This document shows positions 15,551 to 24,659 of a stretch of DNA of 33,306 nucleotides, piece by piece (positions within the stretch are counted from its first letter, which is position 1; every line of letters begins with the position of its first letter). The notes under the pieces are model-generated. The model was not told the origin of the DNA. It made no database searches and worked only from the letters and a program-made list of their open reading frames with translations. The position numbers were made by a program, and so were the translations under genes. Origin of the DNA: Desulfobacterales bacterium (GTDB lineage: Bacteria > Desulfobacterota > Desulfobacteria > Desulfobacterales > SpSt-501). The stretch covers positions 1-33,306 of the forward strand of contig JALOOU010000035.1 in NCBI GenBank assembly GCA_025454255.1. Direction: 5' to 3'.

Positions 15551-17281
15551 ATGAACACTCACAGGCTCATCATCGCGGCACTCTGTTGCCTGGGCGGCAT
15601 GTTGACCGGCTGCGCCCTGCATTCACCCGCGCCCGCTGCCCCGGGTGCCGCCGTCCGGCCGTCCGCCGCGCCGCAGGCCCGGGAGATGCCGGAGAGCGCC
15701 GCCTTCTACTTTCTGGCATCCCTGAAGGAGCGTCAGGCCGGCAACGCGGACAAGGCGATCCTGCTCGTACGCAACGCCATCGAGCGCGACCCGGATTCGG
15801 CCTATCTGCGGCGGGAGCTGGCCACCCTCTATCTGCAGAACAAGGAGGAGGAGCGGGCGCTGGCGGTGGTCGAGGAGCTCCTGCTCCGGTCCCCCGACGA
15901 CGTCCGGGGGCTGATCCTCTACGGCGGGATCAAACAGCTTCGCAAGGACCCCCGGGGCGCGATCGAGGCCTACGAAAAAGCCGTCCGGCTCGATCCTTCC
16001 CAGGAGAAGGTCTTTTCCCTGCTGGCCGGCATGTACCTGGAGGCCGACGATCTGGCCAGCGCGGAGCGGACCCTGGCCGAGCTCAACGCGCGATTTCCCC
16101 GGTCCTATGCCGGCAGCTTCCTCACGGGCCGCCTGCACCTGGCCCGCAACGATCTGCCCGCCGCGGAAAAGGCCTTCACGCGCTGTGCGCAGATCGACCC
16201 CGACAACCTGGACCCGCTCTTCGAGCTGCTCAAGATCTACCGCGAACAGGGGCGGAAAACGGACATCGCCGCCGTCATCGAGACGATTCTCGAGCTCGAC
16301 CCTGAAAACAGCCGCGCCGCGCTGGAGCTGGCGCTCTTCCACCGGCGCTCCGGGCAGAACGCCGAGGCCGAAGCCCTCCTGCTGCGGCTCGGGGAGCGCA
16401 GCCGCACGGAGTTCGAGGTCGTTCTGAACCTCATCCAGGGCTATGTCGAGCCCAAGAAAAGCGACGAGGCGCTCTACCTGATCCGCGGCATGCTGCAGGC
16501 GGCGCCCGAGAGCTCCGACCTGAACCACCTCAAGGGGTTCACCCTCTTCGGCCAGAAACACTACGGCGAGGCCCTCGAGGCCTTCCGCAAGGTGGCGCCG
16601 GAGTCGCGCTTCCACCAGGACGCGGTCGTGCACATGGCCTTCATCCTGCAGGAGCAGGGCAGCACCGCAGAGGCCCTGCAGCAGCTGGAATCCGCCATTC
16701 AGCGCAATCCGGCCAACCCCGAGCTCCACTATTACCTGGGGACCATCCTCGAGGAGGCCGGCCGCTACGACGAGGCGGCGGCCGCCCTTGTGCAGGCGAC
16801 CCAGAAGGCGCCCGACAACGCCAATTTTCTTTTCCGGCTGGGCATCGTCTACGACAAGCAGAAGAACAAGCCGGCCAGCATTGAGACCATGCGGCGGGTC
16901 ATCGCCCTGGACCCCAAGAACGCCAACGCCCTGAACTACCTCGGCTACACCTACGCCGAGATGGGCGAAAACCTCGATGAGGCCGAGCAGCTCATCCTCG
17001 AGGCCCTCCGGCACAAGCCCAACGACGGCTACATCACCGACAGCCTGGGCTGGGTCTATTACCAGAAGGGCGATTACCGGCGGGCCTTGGAGCATCTCAA
17101 AAGAGCCCACGAACTGGTGCCCGACGATCCGACGATCATGGAGCACCTCGGGGACGCCTACCTGAAGCTGGGCGACAAGGCCAACGCCCTCAAGTTCTAC
17201 CAGCGGGCGCTGGCCAAGAAGGACAAGGACAAGGAGGAGCTGCAGCTCAAAATCCGGCAGCTGAAGGGAGGCGGATCATGA
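15551..17281 (+). CDS. TPR-repeat lipoprotein
   Basis: 576-residue lipoprotein: signal peptide with lipobox LTGC (Cys21), a Pro/Ala linker to about residue 50, then about twelve tetratricopeptide repeats to the C-terminus. Examples are ALAVVEELLLRSPDDVRGLI, ALEAFRKVAPESRFHQDAVV and NALNYLGYTYAEMGENLDEA. It probably acts as an outer-membrane-anchored scaffold in the periplasm. It resembles TPR proteins found beside LolB-like genes in deltaproteobacteria. Its TGA overlaps the ATG of the next lipoprotein gene (ATGA at 17278-17281), so the two are translationally coupled. This supports a shared role in outer-membrane lipoprotein or lipid trafficking, which is inferred. Confidence 0.87.
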   Translation: MNTHRLIIAALCCLGGMLTGCALHSPAPAAPGAAVRPSAAPQAREMPESAAFYFLASLKERQAGNADKAILLVRNAIERDPDSAYLRRELATLYLQNKEEERALAVVEELLLRSPDDVRGLILYGGIKQLRKDPRGAIEAYEKAVRLDPSQEKVFSLLAGMYLEADDLASAERTLAELNARFPRSYAGSFLTGRLHLARNDLPAAEKAFTRCAQIDPDNLDPLFELLKIYREQGRKTDIAAVIETILELDPENSRAALELALFHRRSGQNAEAEALLLRLGERSRTEFEVVLNLIQGYVEPKKSDEALYLIRGMLQAAPESSDLNHLKGFTLFGQKHYGEALEAFRKVAPESRFHQDAVVHMAFILQEQGSTAEALQQLESAIQRNPANPELHYYLGTILEEAGRYDEAAAALVQATQKAPDNANFLFRLGIVYDKQKNKPASIETMRRVIALDPKNANALNYLGYTYAEMGENLDEAEQLILEALRHKPNDGYITDSLGWVYYQKGDYRRALEHLKRAHELVPDDPTIMEHLGDAYLKLGDKANALKFYQRALAKKDKDKEELQLKIRQLKGGGS

Positions 17282-18072
17282 GAGGCTCGGTCTGGCAACG
17301 GCTGCTGGGCCTGCTCTCCGGCCTGCTGCTCGCCGGCTGCGCATCGCTGCCGGGCGTGCTGGAGGGGCCCCCCGCGCCACCCGAGGACCCCGCCGCCGCG
17401 GCGGAGGCGCGCGCGCTGGTGGAGGCGCTGCAGGCGGCCAACAGCGGCCTGGCGACGATGAAGGGCCTCGGGCGCCTGACGGTCCGCCACGGCGACCGGG
17501 TGCAGCTCGACGAGCGCATGGCATGGGTCGGCGCCCCGCCGCTCAGGCTGAGCGTGGTGCTCTTCGCGGCGGGGTTCCCGGCCCTGCGCATGGCCGGGGA
17601 CGGGGAGTGGCTCTACTACCAGGACGGCCAGGAGGCCGGCGCGCCCGTGAAGCGCATCCGCGCGAGCGACCCGGACCTCGAGCGCATCCTCTCGATTTCG
17701 ATCCAGACGAGCGACATCATCGCCTTGATCAGCGGCAGGCTGCCCATCAAGGAGCACTCCTCCGCCAGGGTGGTTCCAGTGGCCTCCGGCTCCGGCCGCG
17801 CACTGCAGCTGCTCAAGGGCCGGCATGTCCGGCAGACGGTCTTCTTCGACGACGCTGCCTCGGAGGCGCGCCAGATGCAGGTTTTCGACTCGGGCACGCT
17901 TCTCTACCAGGCGAACTTCGTGGAAATGCAGCGCGTCGGGCGCTACAAGGTGCCGCTACGGCTCACGATCTCCAACGCGGCCGGCACCAGCGTCCAGTTG
18001 CTCGTCGAGCGCTACTGGGCCGACGTTCCCGTCTCGCCCGAGATGTTCGTGCTGGCGGCGCCGAGCCGATAA
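17278..18072 (+). CDS. LolB/DUF4292-like outer membrane lipoprotein
   Basis: 264-residue lipoprotein with lipobox LLAGC (Cys21). The remainder reads as a LolA/LolB-type half-barrel: LATMKGLGRLTVRHGDRVQ, WVGAPPLRLSVVLFAAGFPA, LYYQDGQEAG, FFDDAASEARQMQVFD and YKVPLRLTISN, alternating strands with hydrophobic faces. LolB inserts lipoproteins into the outer membrane; DUF4292 proteins are more distant relatives of unknown role. It starts inside the stop of the TPR gene and ends 37 bp before cinA. The assignment rests on fold-like pattern and context, not on a unique motif. Confidence 0.7.
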   Translation: MRGSVWQRLLGLLSGLLLAGCASLPGVLEGPPAPPEDPAAAAEARALVEALQAANSGLATMKGLGRLTVRHGDRVQLDERMAWVGAPPLRLSVVLFAAGFPALRMAGDGEWLYYQDGQEAGAPVKRIRASDPDLERILSISIQTSDIIALISGRLPIKEHSSARVVPVASGSGRALQLLKGRHVRQTVFFDDAASEARQMQVFDSGTLLYQANFVEMQRVGRYKVPLRLTISNAAGTSVQLLVERYWADVPVSPEMFVLAAPSR

Positions 18073-18109
18073 CCCCGAACCCGACCTCTACGAACACGAG
18101 CGCCGGCCC

Positions 18110-19375
18110 ATGCTCGCAGAAATCCTGGCAACCGGAGAGGAGATCCGAACCGGCGCACTGGTCGACTCCAACTCCGCCCACATCGCCCGCGCGCTCGAAG
18201 CCTCCGGGGTCGAGGTGGCGCGGATCGGCGCGGTCGGCGACGACCTGGCGCGGCTGAAGAGCGTGCTGGTCGAGATCGGCGCGCGGGCGGATGTGGCGGT
18301 CGTCACCGGCGGGCTCGGGCCCACGGTGGACGACCTCTCCGCCCAGGCCGCCGCGGAGGCGGCCGGACTGGACCTGGTGCGGAACGACGCGGCGCTGGCG
18401 GCGATCGAGGAGTTCTATCGCCGGCGCAACCGCCCCCTGAACCCTTCGGTCCGCAAGCAGGCGCTCCTGCCGCGGGGGGCCGAGATGCTGGCCAACGCGG
18501 TCGGCACGGCGCCCGGTTTCAGCCTGCGGGTCGGCCGCTGCCGGTTCTTCTTCCTGCCGGGGGTTCCCTCCGAAATGAAGCCCATGCTCGCCGCGCATGT
18601 CCTGCCGGGCATCGAGCGTATGCGGGGGCCGCTGCGGGAGCACCGCCCGGTGCGCACCTTCGCCTGCTTCGGGTCGACCGAGTCCCTGACCGCAGAGCGG
18701 GTCGCGGGGCTCGCGGGGCGGTTCCCCGGAGTCAGGCTGGGGCTGCGCGCCAAATTCCCCGAGGTCCAGGTGAAGCTTTACACGAGCGACCCTTCCGAGG
18801 CCGCGGCCCTTGCCCGCCTCGATGCCGCCTCGGCCTGGGTCCGGGAGCGGCTGGGGGATCTGGTCTTTTCCGAGACCGGCGACCCCATGGAGGCCGTCGT
18901 CGGCGCGCTGCTGCGGGCCCGGCAGGCCACCCTGGCCGTCGCGGAAAGCTGCACCGGGGGCCTGCTCGCGAGCCGTTTGACCGACGCGGCCGGCAGCTCC
19001 GACTATTTTTTGATCTCCACGGTGGCCTATGCCAACGCGGCCAAGGTGAAGGTCCTGGGCGTCGAGCCCCGCATGCTCGAGCGGCTGGGGGCGGTTCACG
19101 AGGAGACCGCCCGGCAGATGGCTGCCGGCGCCCGCCGCCTGGCCGGCTCCACCTACGGCCTGTCCACCACGGGCATCGCCGGGCCCGGCGGCGGCTCCCC
19201 CGAAAAGCCGGTGGGCACCGTCTGCATCGGGCTGGCTGCACCGCAGGGCCTTTTCGGCTACCGCTTTCACTTCACCTACGGCCGGCGGGCGATGAACAAG
19301 CAGGCGTTTGCCATGAAGGCGCTCGACCTGCTGCGGCGGGAGCTTCTCGACCTGCCGCACGCTGACGACGTATGA
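18110..19375 (+). CDS. cinA: CinA: MoaB-like domain plus NMN amidohydrolase
   Basis: Two-domain CinA of 421 residues, a standard length. The N-terminal MoaB/MogA-like domain (about 1-170) has ILATGEEIRTGALVDSNS and the GGLGPTVDDLS loop, linked to ADP-ribose/CoA pyrophosphatase activity in studied homologues. The C-terminal PncC domain (about 260-421) has AESCTGGLLASRLTDAAGSS and GIAGPGGGSPEKPVGTV, and deamidates nicotinamide mononucleotide in NAD recycling. The ATG at 18110 directly precedes the conserved MLAEILATGEE start; upstream in-frame codons fall inside the preceding gene. Its TGA overlaps the next ATG (19372). Confidence 0.95.
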   Translation: MLAEILATGEEIRTGALVDSNSAHIARALEASGVEVARIGAVGDDLARLKSVLVEIGARADVAVVTGGLGPTVDDLSAQAAAEAAGLDLVRNDAALAAIEEFYRRRNRPLNPSVRKQALLPRGAEMLANAVGTAPGFSLRVGRCRFFFLPGVPSEMKPMLAAHVLPGIERMRGPLREHRPVRTFACFGSTESLTAERVAGLAGRFPGVRLGLRAKFPEVQVKLYTSDPSEAAALARLDAASAWVRERLGDLVFSETGDPMEAVVGALLRARQATLAVAESCTGGLLASRLTDAAGSSDYFLISTVAYANAAKVKVLGVEPRMLERLGAVHEETARQMAAGARRLAGSTYGLSTTGIAGPGGGSPEKPVGTVCIGLAAPQGLFGYRFHFTYGRRAMNKQAFAMKALDLLRRELLDLPHADDV

Positions 19376-20244
19376 CGACTCTGGCGTGCATGGCCGGCGG
19401 GGCGCTGCTGGGCTACATCCTGCTCTCCCTGGTCTTTGCCTACCTGGCCCAGCAATACCCGCGCCGGCCGGTGGCCGACCCGCCGGACTGGGGAACGGTC
19501 GCCGACCTGAGGATTCCCGCGCCCGGCGGCGGCAGCCTGGAGCTCTGGCGCGTGGTGCCGGAAGGGCCGGTGCGCGGTACGGTCGTGCTGGCCCACGGCT
19601 GGGGCCGCAACCGCGACCGCATGGTGCCGCGGGCCCGGCATTTCGGCCGGCTGGGCTTCACCACCGTGATGCACAGCGCCCGGGACCACGGCGGCTCAAG
19701 CCCCCGCAGGTTCATGAACGCCGTGAAGATGGCCGCGGACATCGAGGCGGTGCTGGCCTGGGTGGGCGAGCCGGTGCTGCTCTACGGCCACTCCGCCGGA
19801 GCGGCGGCCGCCATCGTTGCGGCCCACCGCCACCCGGGCTCGGTGCGGTTGCTCTTTCTGGAGGCCTGTTATGCGGAAACCGAAGAGGCCCTGCTCAGCC
19901 TCTACCGCTGGTTTAACCCCATCTTCGGCCGGGTCTTCGGGCCGGCGATCGTCTTCTGGATGAACCTGGCCTACGGCTTCACGCTCGCGGCGGTCAGCCC
20001 CGCGCGCCTGGCGCCGGGGATTCGCGTCCCGGTCTTGATCCTCCACGGCGAGCGGGACAGGCGCTTTCCGCTCTCCTTCGCCGAAAAACTGCACCGCAGC
20101 TTTGCCCCCGGCCGCTGCGAGCTCTTCGTGGCCCCCGGGGCCGGCCACAGCGAGGCGAGCCTCTGCCCCCGGTTCCCGGCCGTCCTGAAGGATTTCATCG
20201 ACCGCAGGCTCGGGCCTGCCGCGGCCGGAGGGGCGCCGGCGTGA
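19372..20244 (+). CDS. membrane-anchored alpha/beta hydrolase
   Basis: 290-residue serine hydrolase. An N-terminal hydrophobic segment (about 5-27) looks like an uncleaved anchor. Then follow the oxyanion region LAHGWGRNRDRM, nucleophile Ser141 in GHSAGAAAA, Asp229 in LHGERDRRF and His259 in GAGHSEA, a complete triad in the right order. The residues HSARDHGGSS follow strand 4, as in bacterial alpha/beta hydrolases of the acyl-peptidase/BAAT-like type. Substrate unknown. It overlaps cinA at its start and the amidohydrolase at its end (GTGA at 20241-20244). Confidence 0.85.
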   Translation: MTTLACMAGGALLGYILLSLVFAYLAQQYPRRPVADPPDWGTVADLRIPAPGGGSLELWRVVPEGPVRGTVVLAHGWGRNRDRMVPRARHFGRLGFTTVMHSARDHGGSSPRRFMNAVKMAADIEAVLAWVGEPVLLYGHSAGAAAAIVAAHRHPGSVRLLFLEACYAETEEALLSLYRWFNPIFGRVFGPAIVFWMNLAYGFTLAAVSPARLAPGIRVPVLILHGERDRRFPLSFAEKLHRSFAPGRCELFVAPGAGHSEASLCPRFPAVLKDFIDRRLGPAAAGGAPA

Positions 20245-21476
20245 AAGCGTCGCTGGGGATGCGGCCGGGCGCATCCGGCGACCGGTCCGCTCTCGCGGTG
20301 CATGCCGGCTGGCTGATCGACGGCAGCGGGGGGCCGGCCCGTGCGCATGTGCGCCTGCTGGCCTCGGAGGGCGTCATCCGCCGCATCGAGCGCATGGAGG
20401 CGGGCGGGCCGGCTGCTGCGGCGGGGGCGGTCGTGGACCTGAGCCGCTGCACCGTGATCCCGGGCCTGATCGACAGCCATGTGCACCTGACGATGAGCGG
20501 CGATCCCGACGATGCGATCCGCAGCCGGCTGCGCGAGGCGCCGTTTGAGACCGTCAGGGGCATGATTCTCGCAAACCTCCAGGCGCACCTGCGGCATGGG
20601 GTGGTGGCGGTGCGCGACGGCGGCGGCGCCCGCGGCAACGCCCTGCGGTTCGCCCGGGCCTCTCGCCCGCACGCTGCCCCGGCGGTGCGCATCCGCGCCG
20701 CCGGCAGGGCCTGGCACCGGGCCGGAAGGTACGGGGGGCTCATCGGCCGGCCGCCGGCTGCCGGTATGGCCTTGGCGCAGGCCATCCGCGCGGATGCCGA
20801 GAAGCCCGACCAGGTCAAGATCGTCAACTCCGGGTTGAACAGCTTAACCGAATTCGGCCGGCGAACGGCCCCGCAGTTCGACGCCCGCGAACTCGCTGCG
20901 GCCGTTCACGCCGCGCGTGAAAAGGGCTGCCCCGTCATGGTGCACGCCAACGGCGAGGCGCCGGTGCGCGCGGCCGTGCGCGCGGGCTGCCGCTCCGTTG
21001 AGCACGGGTACTTCATGGGGTCCGACAACCTGGCGCTTATGGCCGAGAGGGGGGTCGCCTGGGTGCCGACCGCCGCCACCATGCAGGCCTACGCGGAGAT
21101 TTTCGAACGGACCGGGCGCAGCCCCGACGTCGCGCGCCAGACCCTCGACCACCAGCTCGATCAGATCGCGCGCGCCCGAAGCGCCGGCGTGGTGGTGGCG
21201 TTGGGCACGGATGCGGGCAGCCCCGGCGTGCACCACGGAGCGGCGGTGATCGCCGAGATGAAATTGCTGCTCCAGGCCGGCTTCTCTATCGGTGAGGCCC
21301 TGCGCTGCGCCGGCGTGAACGGCGCCCTCCTGCACGGCGGGCGCGAGGGCCTGCTGGCGCCGGGCCGCCCGGCGACCTTCGCGGCGGTTCCGGGCGACCC
21401 CGGCCGCCTGCCGGAAAGCCTTGCTTGCGTGCAGGCGGTCTTCATCGACGGCCGCCTGCGCTTCGCCGCCGGCTGA
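20241..21476 (+). CDS. metal-dependent amidohydrolase
   Basis: Amidohydrolase-superfamily TIM barrel, 411 residues, imidazolonepropionase/prolidase-like subgroup. Metal-site residues: His80 and His82 in PGLIDSHVHL, Lys193 in DQVKIVNSG (bridging, possibly carboxylated), His235 in VMVHANGE, His255 in SVEHGYF and Asp324 in LGTDAGSP. The small beta-sandwich from both termini is also visible (VHAGWLIDGSGG and the final VFIDGRL). The GTG at 20241 overlaps the stop of the hydrolase gene. The substrate cannot be predicted; cyclic amides or dipeptides are typical for the subgroup. Confidence 0.87.
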   Translation: MKASLGMRPGASGDRSALAVHAGWLIDGSGGPARAHVRLLASEGVIRRIERMEAGGPAAAAGAVVDLSRCTVIPGLIDSHVHLTMSGDPDDAIRSRLREAPFETVRGMILANLQAHLRHGVVAVRDGGGARGNALRFARASRPHAAPAVRIRAAGRAWHRAGRYGGLIGRPPAAGMALAQAIRADAEKPDQVKIVNSGLNSLTEFGRRTAPQFDARELAAAVHAAREKGCPVMVHANGEAPVRAAVRAGCRSVEHGYFMGSDNLALMAERGVAWVPTAATMQAYAEIFERTGRSPDVARQTLDHQLDQIARARSAGVVVALGTDAGSPGVHHGAAVIAEMKLLLQAGFSIGEALRCAGVNGALLHGGREGLLAPGRPATFAAVPGDPGRLPESLACVQAVFIDGRLRFAAG

Positions 21477-21489
21477 GCCTGGCCTCCCG

Positions 21490-22242
21490 CTACCCTTCCG
21501 GCGGCGGGAGGTCGGGGAGCAGGAAACGGCGAAACCACCGCGCGGCTTCGCGCACGAACTCCCGCTGGTGGTGCGTGCCGCTCATGAGATGGTCGCCGCC
21601 CGGCTGGAGGATCAACCGCTTGGGCTCCTGCGCGTTTGCGAAAATCTCGCGGGCATGGGACGGAGGCACCAGGCGATCGGCATCGCCGTGCACCACCAGG
21701 ATGCGGCCGACCCGGCCGAGTCGCGCGCCCACGTCGAATGGCTCCATCGGGACGGACCCCATGCCTCCGCGGCCGCCGCCCGCGGGCGGCTCGGCCGGCG
21801 CGAGCGGCAGGCTGCGCACCGGGGCGGCGAAGGTGACCAGGGCCGCCACCGGCCGGCCGCCGGCGACCTCCAGGCAGACCGCGCCGCCCATGCTGCTGCC
21901 GAAAAGCCCGACGCGCGCGCCCAGCTCGCCCCGGGATTCCAGCAGCCGCAGGGCGTGGCGCACGTCGCTGGCGCGGGCCGCAAGCGAGGCGGCCGCTTCG
22001 GGCCGGCCCTCGCTCTCGCCGCACCCGCGGTGATCGAGGCGCAGGAAGGCCAAGCCCTGGGCCGTGCAGGCCTCGGCCAGCGCGGTCTGCTTGGGCGAGC
22101 GGCGGTCGCTCAACAGCCCGTGGCAGCCGATGACGACCGGCGGCCTGCGGGCAGCCGGCAGGTGCAGCGTCGCCCTCAGGGCGACGCCGTCCGCCGCGAA
22201 TGTCAGCTCCTCGGTGCGGGGCAGCGGGATCGAGGCGGCCAT
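21490..22242 (-). CDS. alpha/beta hydrolase (BAAT/DLH-like)
   Basis: 250-residue cytosolic serine hydrolase without a signal peptide. Motifs: CHGLLSDRRSPKQT after strand 3, RLDHRGCGESEG after strand 4, nucleophile Ser117 in GSSMGG, Asp near 187-189 in HGDADRLVP, and His218 in GGDHLMSG, a complete triad. AAGGAGG precedes the ATG at 22242. It is convergent with the amidohydrolase (13-bp gap) and divergent from rlmD. Family members hydrolyse esters or peptides; the substrate is unknown. Confidence 0.85.
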   Translation of the reverse strand: MAASIPLPRTEELTFAADGVALRATLHLPAARRPPVVIGCHGLLSDRRSPKQTALAEACTAQGLAFLRLDHRGCGESEGRPEAAASLAARASDVRHALRLLESRGELGARVGLFGSSMGGAVCLEVAGGRPVAALVTFAAPVRSLPLAPAEPPAGGGRGGMGSVPMEPFDVGARLGRVGRILVVHGDADRLVPPSHAREIFANAQEPKRLILQPGGDHLMSGTHHQREFVREAARWFRRFLLPDLPPPEG

Positions 22243-22518
22243 CGGTGTTCCTCCTTGCACTCCATGGCGGCATCCGTTACAAGCGGAGAGGATCCGACGG
22301 CGCCCGAGACCCAAGCGCCCGGCGAACCGACTTCTCTCCGCAGCGACGCAGCGCGCAGCTGGCATTTAATTTTGGCGCGGCCGGCGGGGGGCCGAAACGA
22401 GAGCGCCGCACCCGCAACCGGCGCTGAGCACGTGCGCGAGGCCCTCCATCCCGCCACGGCGGGCCCCCCCGGCCGTTGGACGGGGTTAGGAACCCCTTTC
22501 TATCGGCTTATAGCAGGC
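22243..22518. promoter_or_regulatory. divergent intergenic region upstream of rlmD and the hydrolase
   Basis: No gene. It contains an AT-rich patch (22362-22376) and two perfect inverted repeats near rlmD: CCCGCC-ac-GGCGGG (22450-22463) and GGGGTT-agg-AACCCC followed by TTTCT (22482-22501). The latter, 18 nt before the ATG, looks like a weak intrinsic terminator or leader hairpin. TTGGAC at 22476-22481 may be a -35 element with no good -10. Confidence 0.4.
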
Positions 22519-23916
22519 ATGCGAAGAAGAAAACAGACGATCGTCGAGGCGGACGTAACGGGCATCGCCTTCGGGGGGCGGGGCATCGCGCGGCTCGAGG
22601 GCATGGCGGTCTTCGTGGAGCAGGCGGTCCCCGGGGACCGGGGGCGGATCCGCATCACGCGCAGGCGGCGCCATTACGCCGAGGCCAGGCTGGTGGAACT
22701 GCTCGGGGCCTCCCCCGACCGGGTGGCGCCGCCCTGCCGCTACAGCGGGTTCTGCGGCGGCTGCACCTGGCAGTTTCTGCGCTACGACCGGCAGCTCGCC
22801 TACAAGCGGGAGCATGTCCGCGAGTGCCTCGAGCGCATCGGTGGCATCGGCGGGGCCGCCGTGCACCCCACCCTGCCGGCCGATCCGGTGTTCGCCTACC
22901 GCAACAAGATGGAGTTCACCTGCGCCGAGCGCCGCTGGCTGCTGCCCGAGGAGATGGGCCGCGATGAGATCGAACCGGGGCTGGCCCTCGGGCTGCACGT
23001 GCCGGGCACCTTCAACAAGGTGATCGACATCGCGCAGTGCCTGCTGCAGCCCCCGCTCGGAAACCGCATCCTGGAGGAGATCCGCAGCGGCATCCGGGAG
23101 TCCGGTCGGCCGGTCTACGGGCTGCGGACCCACGCCGGGTTCTGGCGCTTCGCCATGCTGCGCAGCTCCTGCGCCGACGGACGCTGGATGGTGAACATGG
23201 TCACGGCGTCCGAAGACGCGGATGCCCTCGACGCCTTGGCGCTGCGGCTGCGGGCGAAATTTCCCGAGATCAGCTCCATCGTCAACAACGTGACGGCCCG
23301 CAAGGCCGGGGTCGCCGTGGGTGAGAGCGAACGGGTCGTGTGGGGCGATGGGTTCATCCGCGAGCGGATCGGCCGGTTTGAGTTTCAAATTTCAGCCAAC
23401 TCCTTCTTCCAGACCAACACCCGCGGCGCCGCCCGGCTGTATCAGACGGTGCTGGACTGCGCCGGGCTGAAGGGCACGGAGGTCGTTCTGGACCTCTACA
23501 GCGGCACCGGCACCATCCCCATCTTCATCTCAAACTCCTGCCGCGAGGTCCTCGGGGTCGAGATCGTCCCCGCCGCGGTGGCGGACGCCGAGCGCAACTG
23601 CCGGCTGAACGGGGTTGCCAACTGCCGCTTCATCCGGGGGGACATCCTGGAGGGGCTGGCGCGGGCCGACGCGCACCCGGACGTCGTGATCATCGACCCG
23701 CCGCGGGTGGGCATGGACAAGGAGGTCGTCGGCCGGGTGCTGGCGATGGCGCCGGCGCGCCTGGTCTACGTTTCGTGCAACCCCGCGACCCTGGCGCGCG
23801 ACCTGGCCCTGCTCGGGCAGCGCTACGAGGTGGCGGAGGTCCAGCCGATCGACATGTTCCCGCACACGTTTCACGTGGAGTCCGTGGCGCGGCTGGAGCG
23901 GAGGGCGTTGCCATGA
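22519..23916 (+). CDS. rlmD: 23S rRNA (uracil-5-)-methyltransferase RlmD/TrmA family
   Basis: SAM-dependent RNA m5U methyltransferase, 465 residues. The N-terminal TRAM domain (about 5-62) includes VTGIAFGGRGIARLEGMAVF. The [4Fe-4S] cysteines of RlmD-type enzymes are present: Cys73, Cys79 and Cys82 in CRYSGFCGGC, with a fourth in DIAQC. The methyltransferase domain carries NSFFQTN, DLYSGTGTIPIF, IDPPRVGMDKE and the catalytic Cys of YVSCNPATLARDL. The final QPIDMFPHTFHVE is characteristic. The ATG at 22519 starts the conserved domain; the longer open frame upstream is non-coding. The stop overlaps the next start (ATGA at 23913). RlmCD cannot be excluded. Confidence 0.92.
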   Translation: MRRRKQTIVEADVTGIAFGGRGIARLEGMAVFVEQAVPGDRGRIRITRRRRHYAEARLVELLGASPDRVAPPCRYSGFCGGCTWQFLRYDRQLAYKREHVRECLERIGGIGGAAVHPTLPADPVFAYRNKMEFTCAERRWLLPEEMGRDEIEPGLALGLHVPGTFNKVIDIAQCLLQPPLGNRILEEIRSGIRESGRPVYGLRTHAGFWRFAMLRSSCADGRWMVNMVTASEDADALDALALRLRAKFPEISSIVNNVTARKAGVAVGESERVVWGDGFIRERIGRFEFQISANSFFQTNTRGAARLYQTVLDCAGLKGTEVVLDLYSGTGTIPIFISNSCREVLGVEIVPAAVADAERNCRLNGVANCRFIRGDILEGLARADAHPDVVIIDPPRVGMDKEVVGRVLAMAPARLVYVSCNPATLARDLALLGQRYEVAEVQPIDMFPHTFHVESVARLERRALP

Positions 23917-24656
23917 AAGTCGTCTTTCACGAGGAGTTCTACCAGGTCTACACCTCGGACCCGGCGGCCGAGCCGGGCCGGATGGAGGCGATCGTCGCCG
24001 CGATCGAGCCGCAGGTCGAGTTCGTGGCGGCGGAGCCGGCGGCCGAGGAAGAGATCGCCGCCGTGCACACCGTCGAGCACATCGCGCGCATCCGGCAGAT
24101 CGGCCTATACGACATTGCCGCCCTGGCTGCGGGCGGCGCGGCGCAGGCAGCGGCCATCGGGCTCACCGAGCCCTGCTTCGCCCTCATCCGCCCGCCGGGC
24201 CACCACGCGTCGGCCGGCTCCTGCTGGGGGTTTTGCTACTTCAACAACATGGCGGTGGCCATCGCATCCCTGAAGCAGGCGGGCCGGATCGAGACGGCCT
24301 ACATCCTGGACTTCGATCTGCACTTCGGCGACGGCACGGTGAACATCCTGGAGCGCCGAAACTACGTCGGCATCCACAACCCCGGCGCCCACGAGCGCAA
24401 GGCCTATCTGTGGGAGGTCGCCGAGGAGCTGTCGCGCTGCCGGGCGGACATCATCGGCGTCTCCGCGGGGTTCGACAACCACCGCCAGGATTGGGGCGGG
24501 CTGCTGACGACCGAGGACTATTTCGAAATGGGGCGCATGGTGCGCGCGGCGGCGCGCCGCAACCGCGCCGGCTGCTTCGCGGTCCTGGAGGGCGGCTACA
24601 ACCATGACGTTTTGGGCAGAAACGTGCTGGCCTTGATCAACGGCATGTCCGTCTGA
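23913..24656 (+). CDS. histone deacetylase/acetylpolyamine amidohydrolase family protein
   Basis: Zinc-dependent deacetylase of the arginase/HDAC fold, compact at 247 residues. Catalytic residues are present: His97-His98 in RPPGHHAS, zinc ligands Asp135 and His137 in LDFDLHFGDGT, Asp188 in SAGFDNH and Tyr229 in LEGGYN. FCYFNNMAVAI is the usual strand after the His pair. Bacterial members deacetylate polyamines or small molecules, or protein lysines. The start overlaps the rlmD stop. Its end lies only 3 bp from the end of the convergent patatin gene, leaving no room for a terminator on either side. Confidence 0.88.
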   Translation: MKVVFHEEFYQVYTSDPAAEPGRMEAIVAAIEPQVEFVAAEPAAEEEIAAVHTVEHIARIRQIGLYDIAALAAGGAAQAAAIGLTEPCFALIRPPGHHASAGSCWGFCYFNNMAVAIASLKQAGRIETAYILDFDLHFGDGTVNILERRNYVGIHNPGAHERKAYLWEVAEELSRCRADIIGVSAGFDNHRQDWGGLLTTEDYFEMGRMVRAAARRNRAGCFAVLEGGYNHDVLGRNVLALINGMSV

Positions 24657-24659
24657 GCG

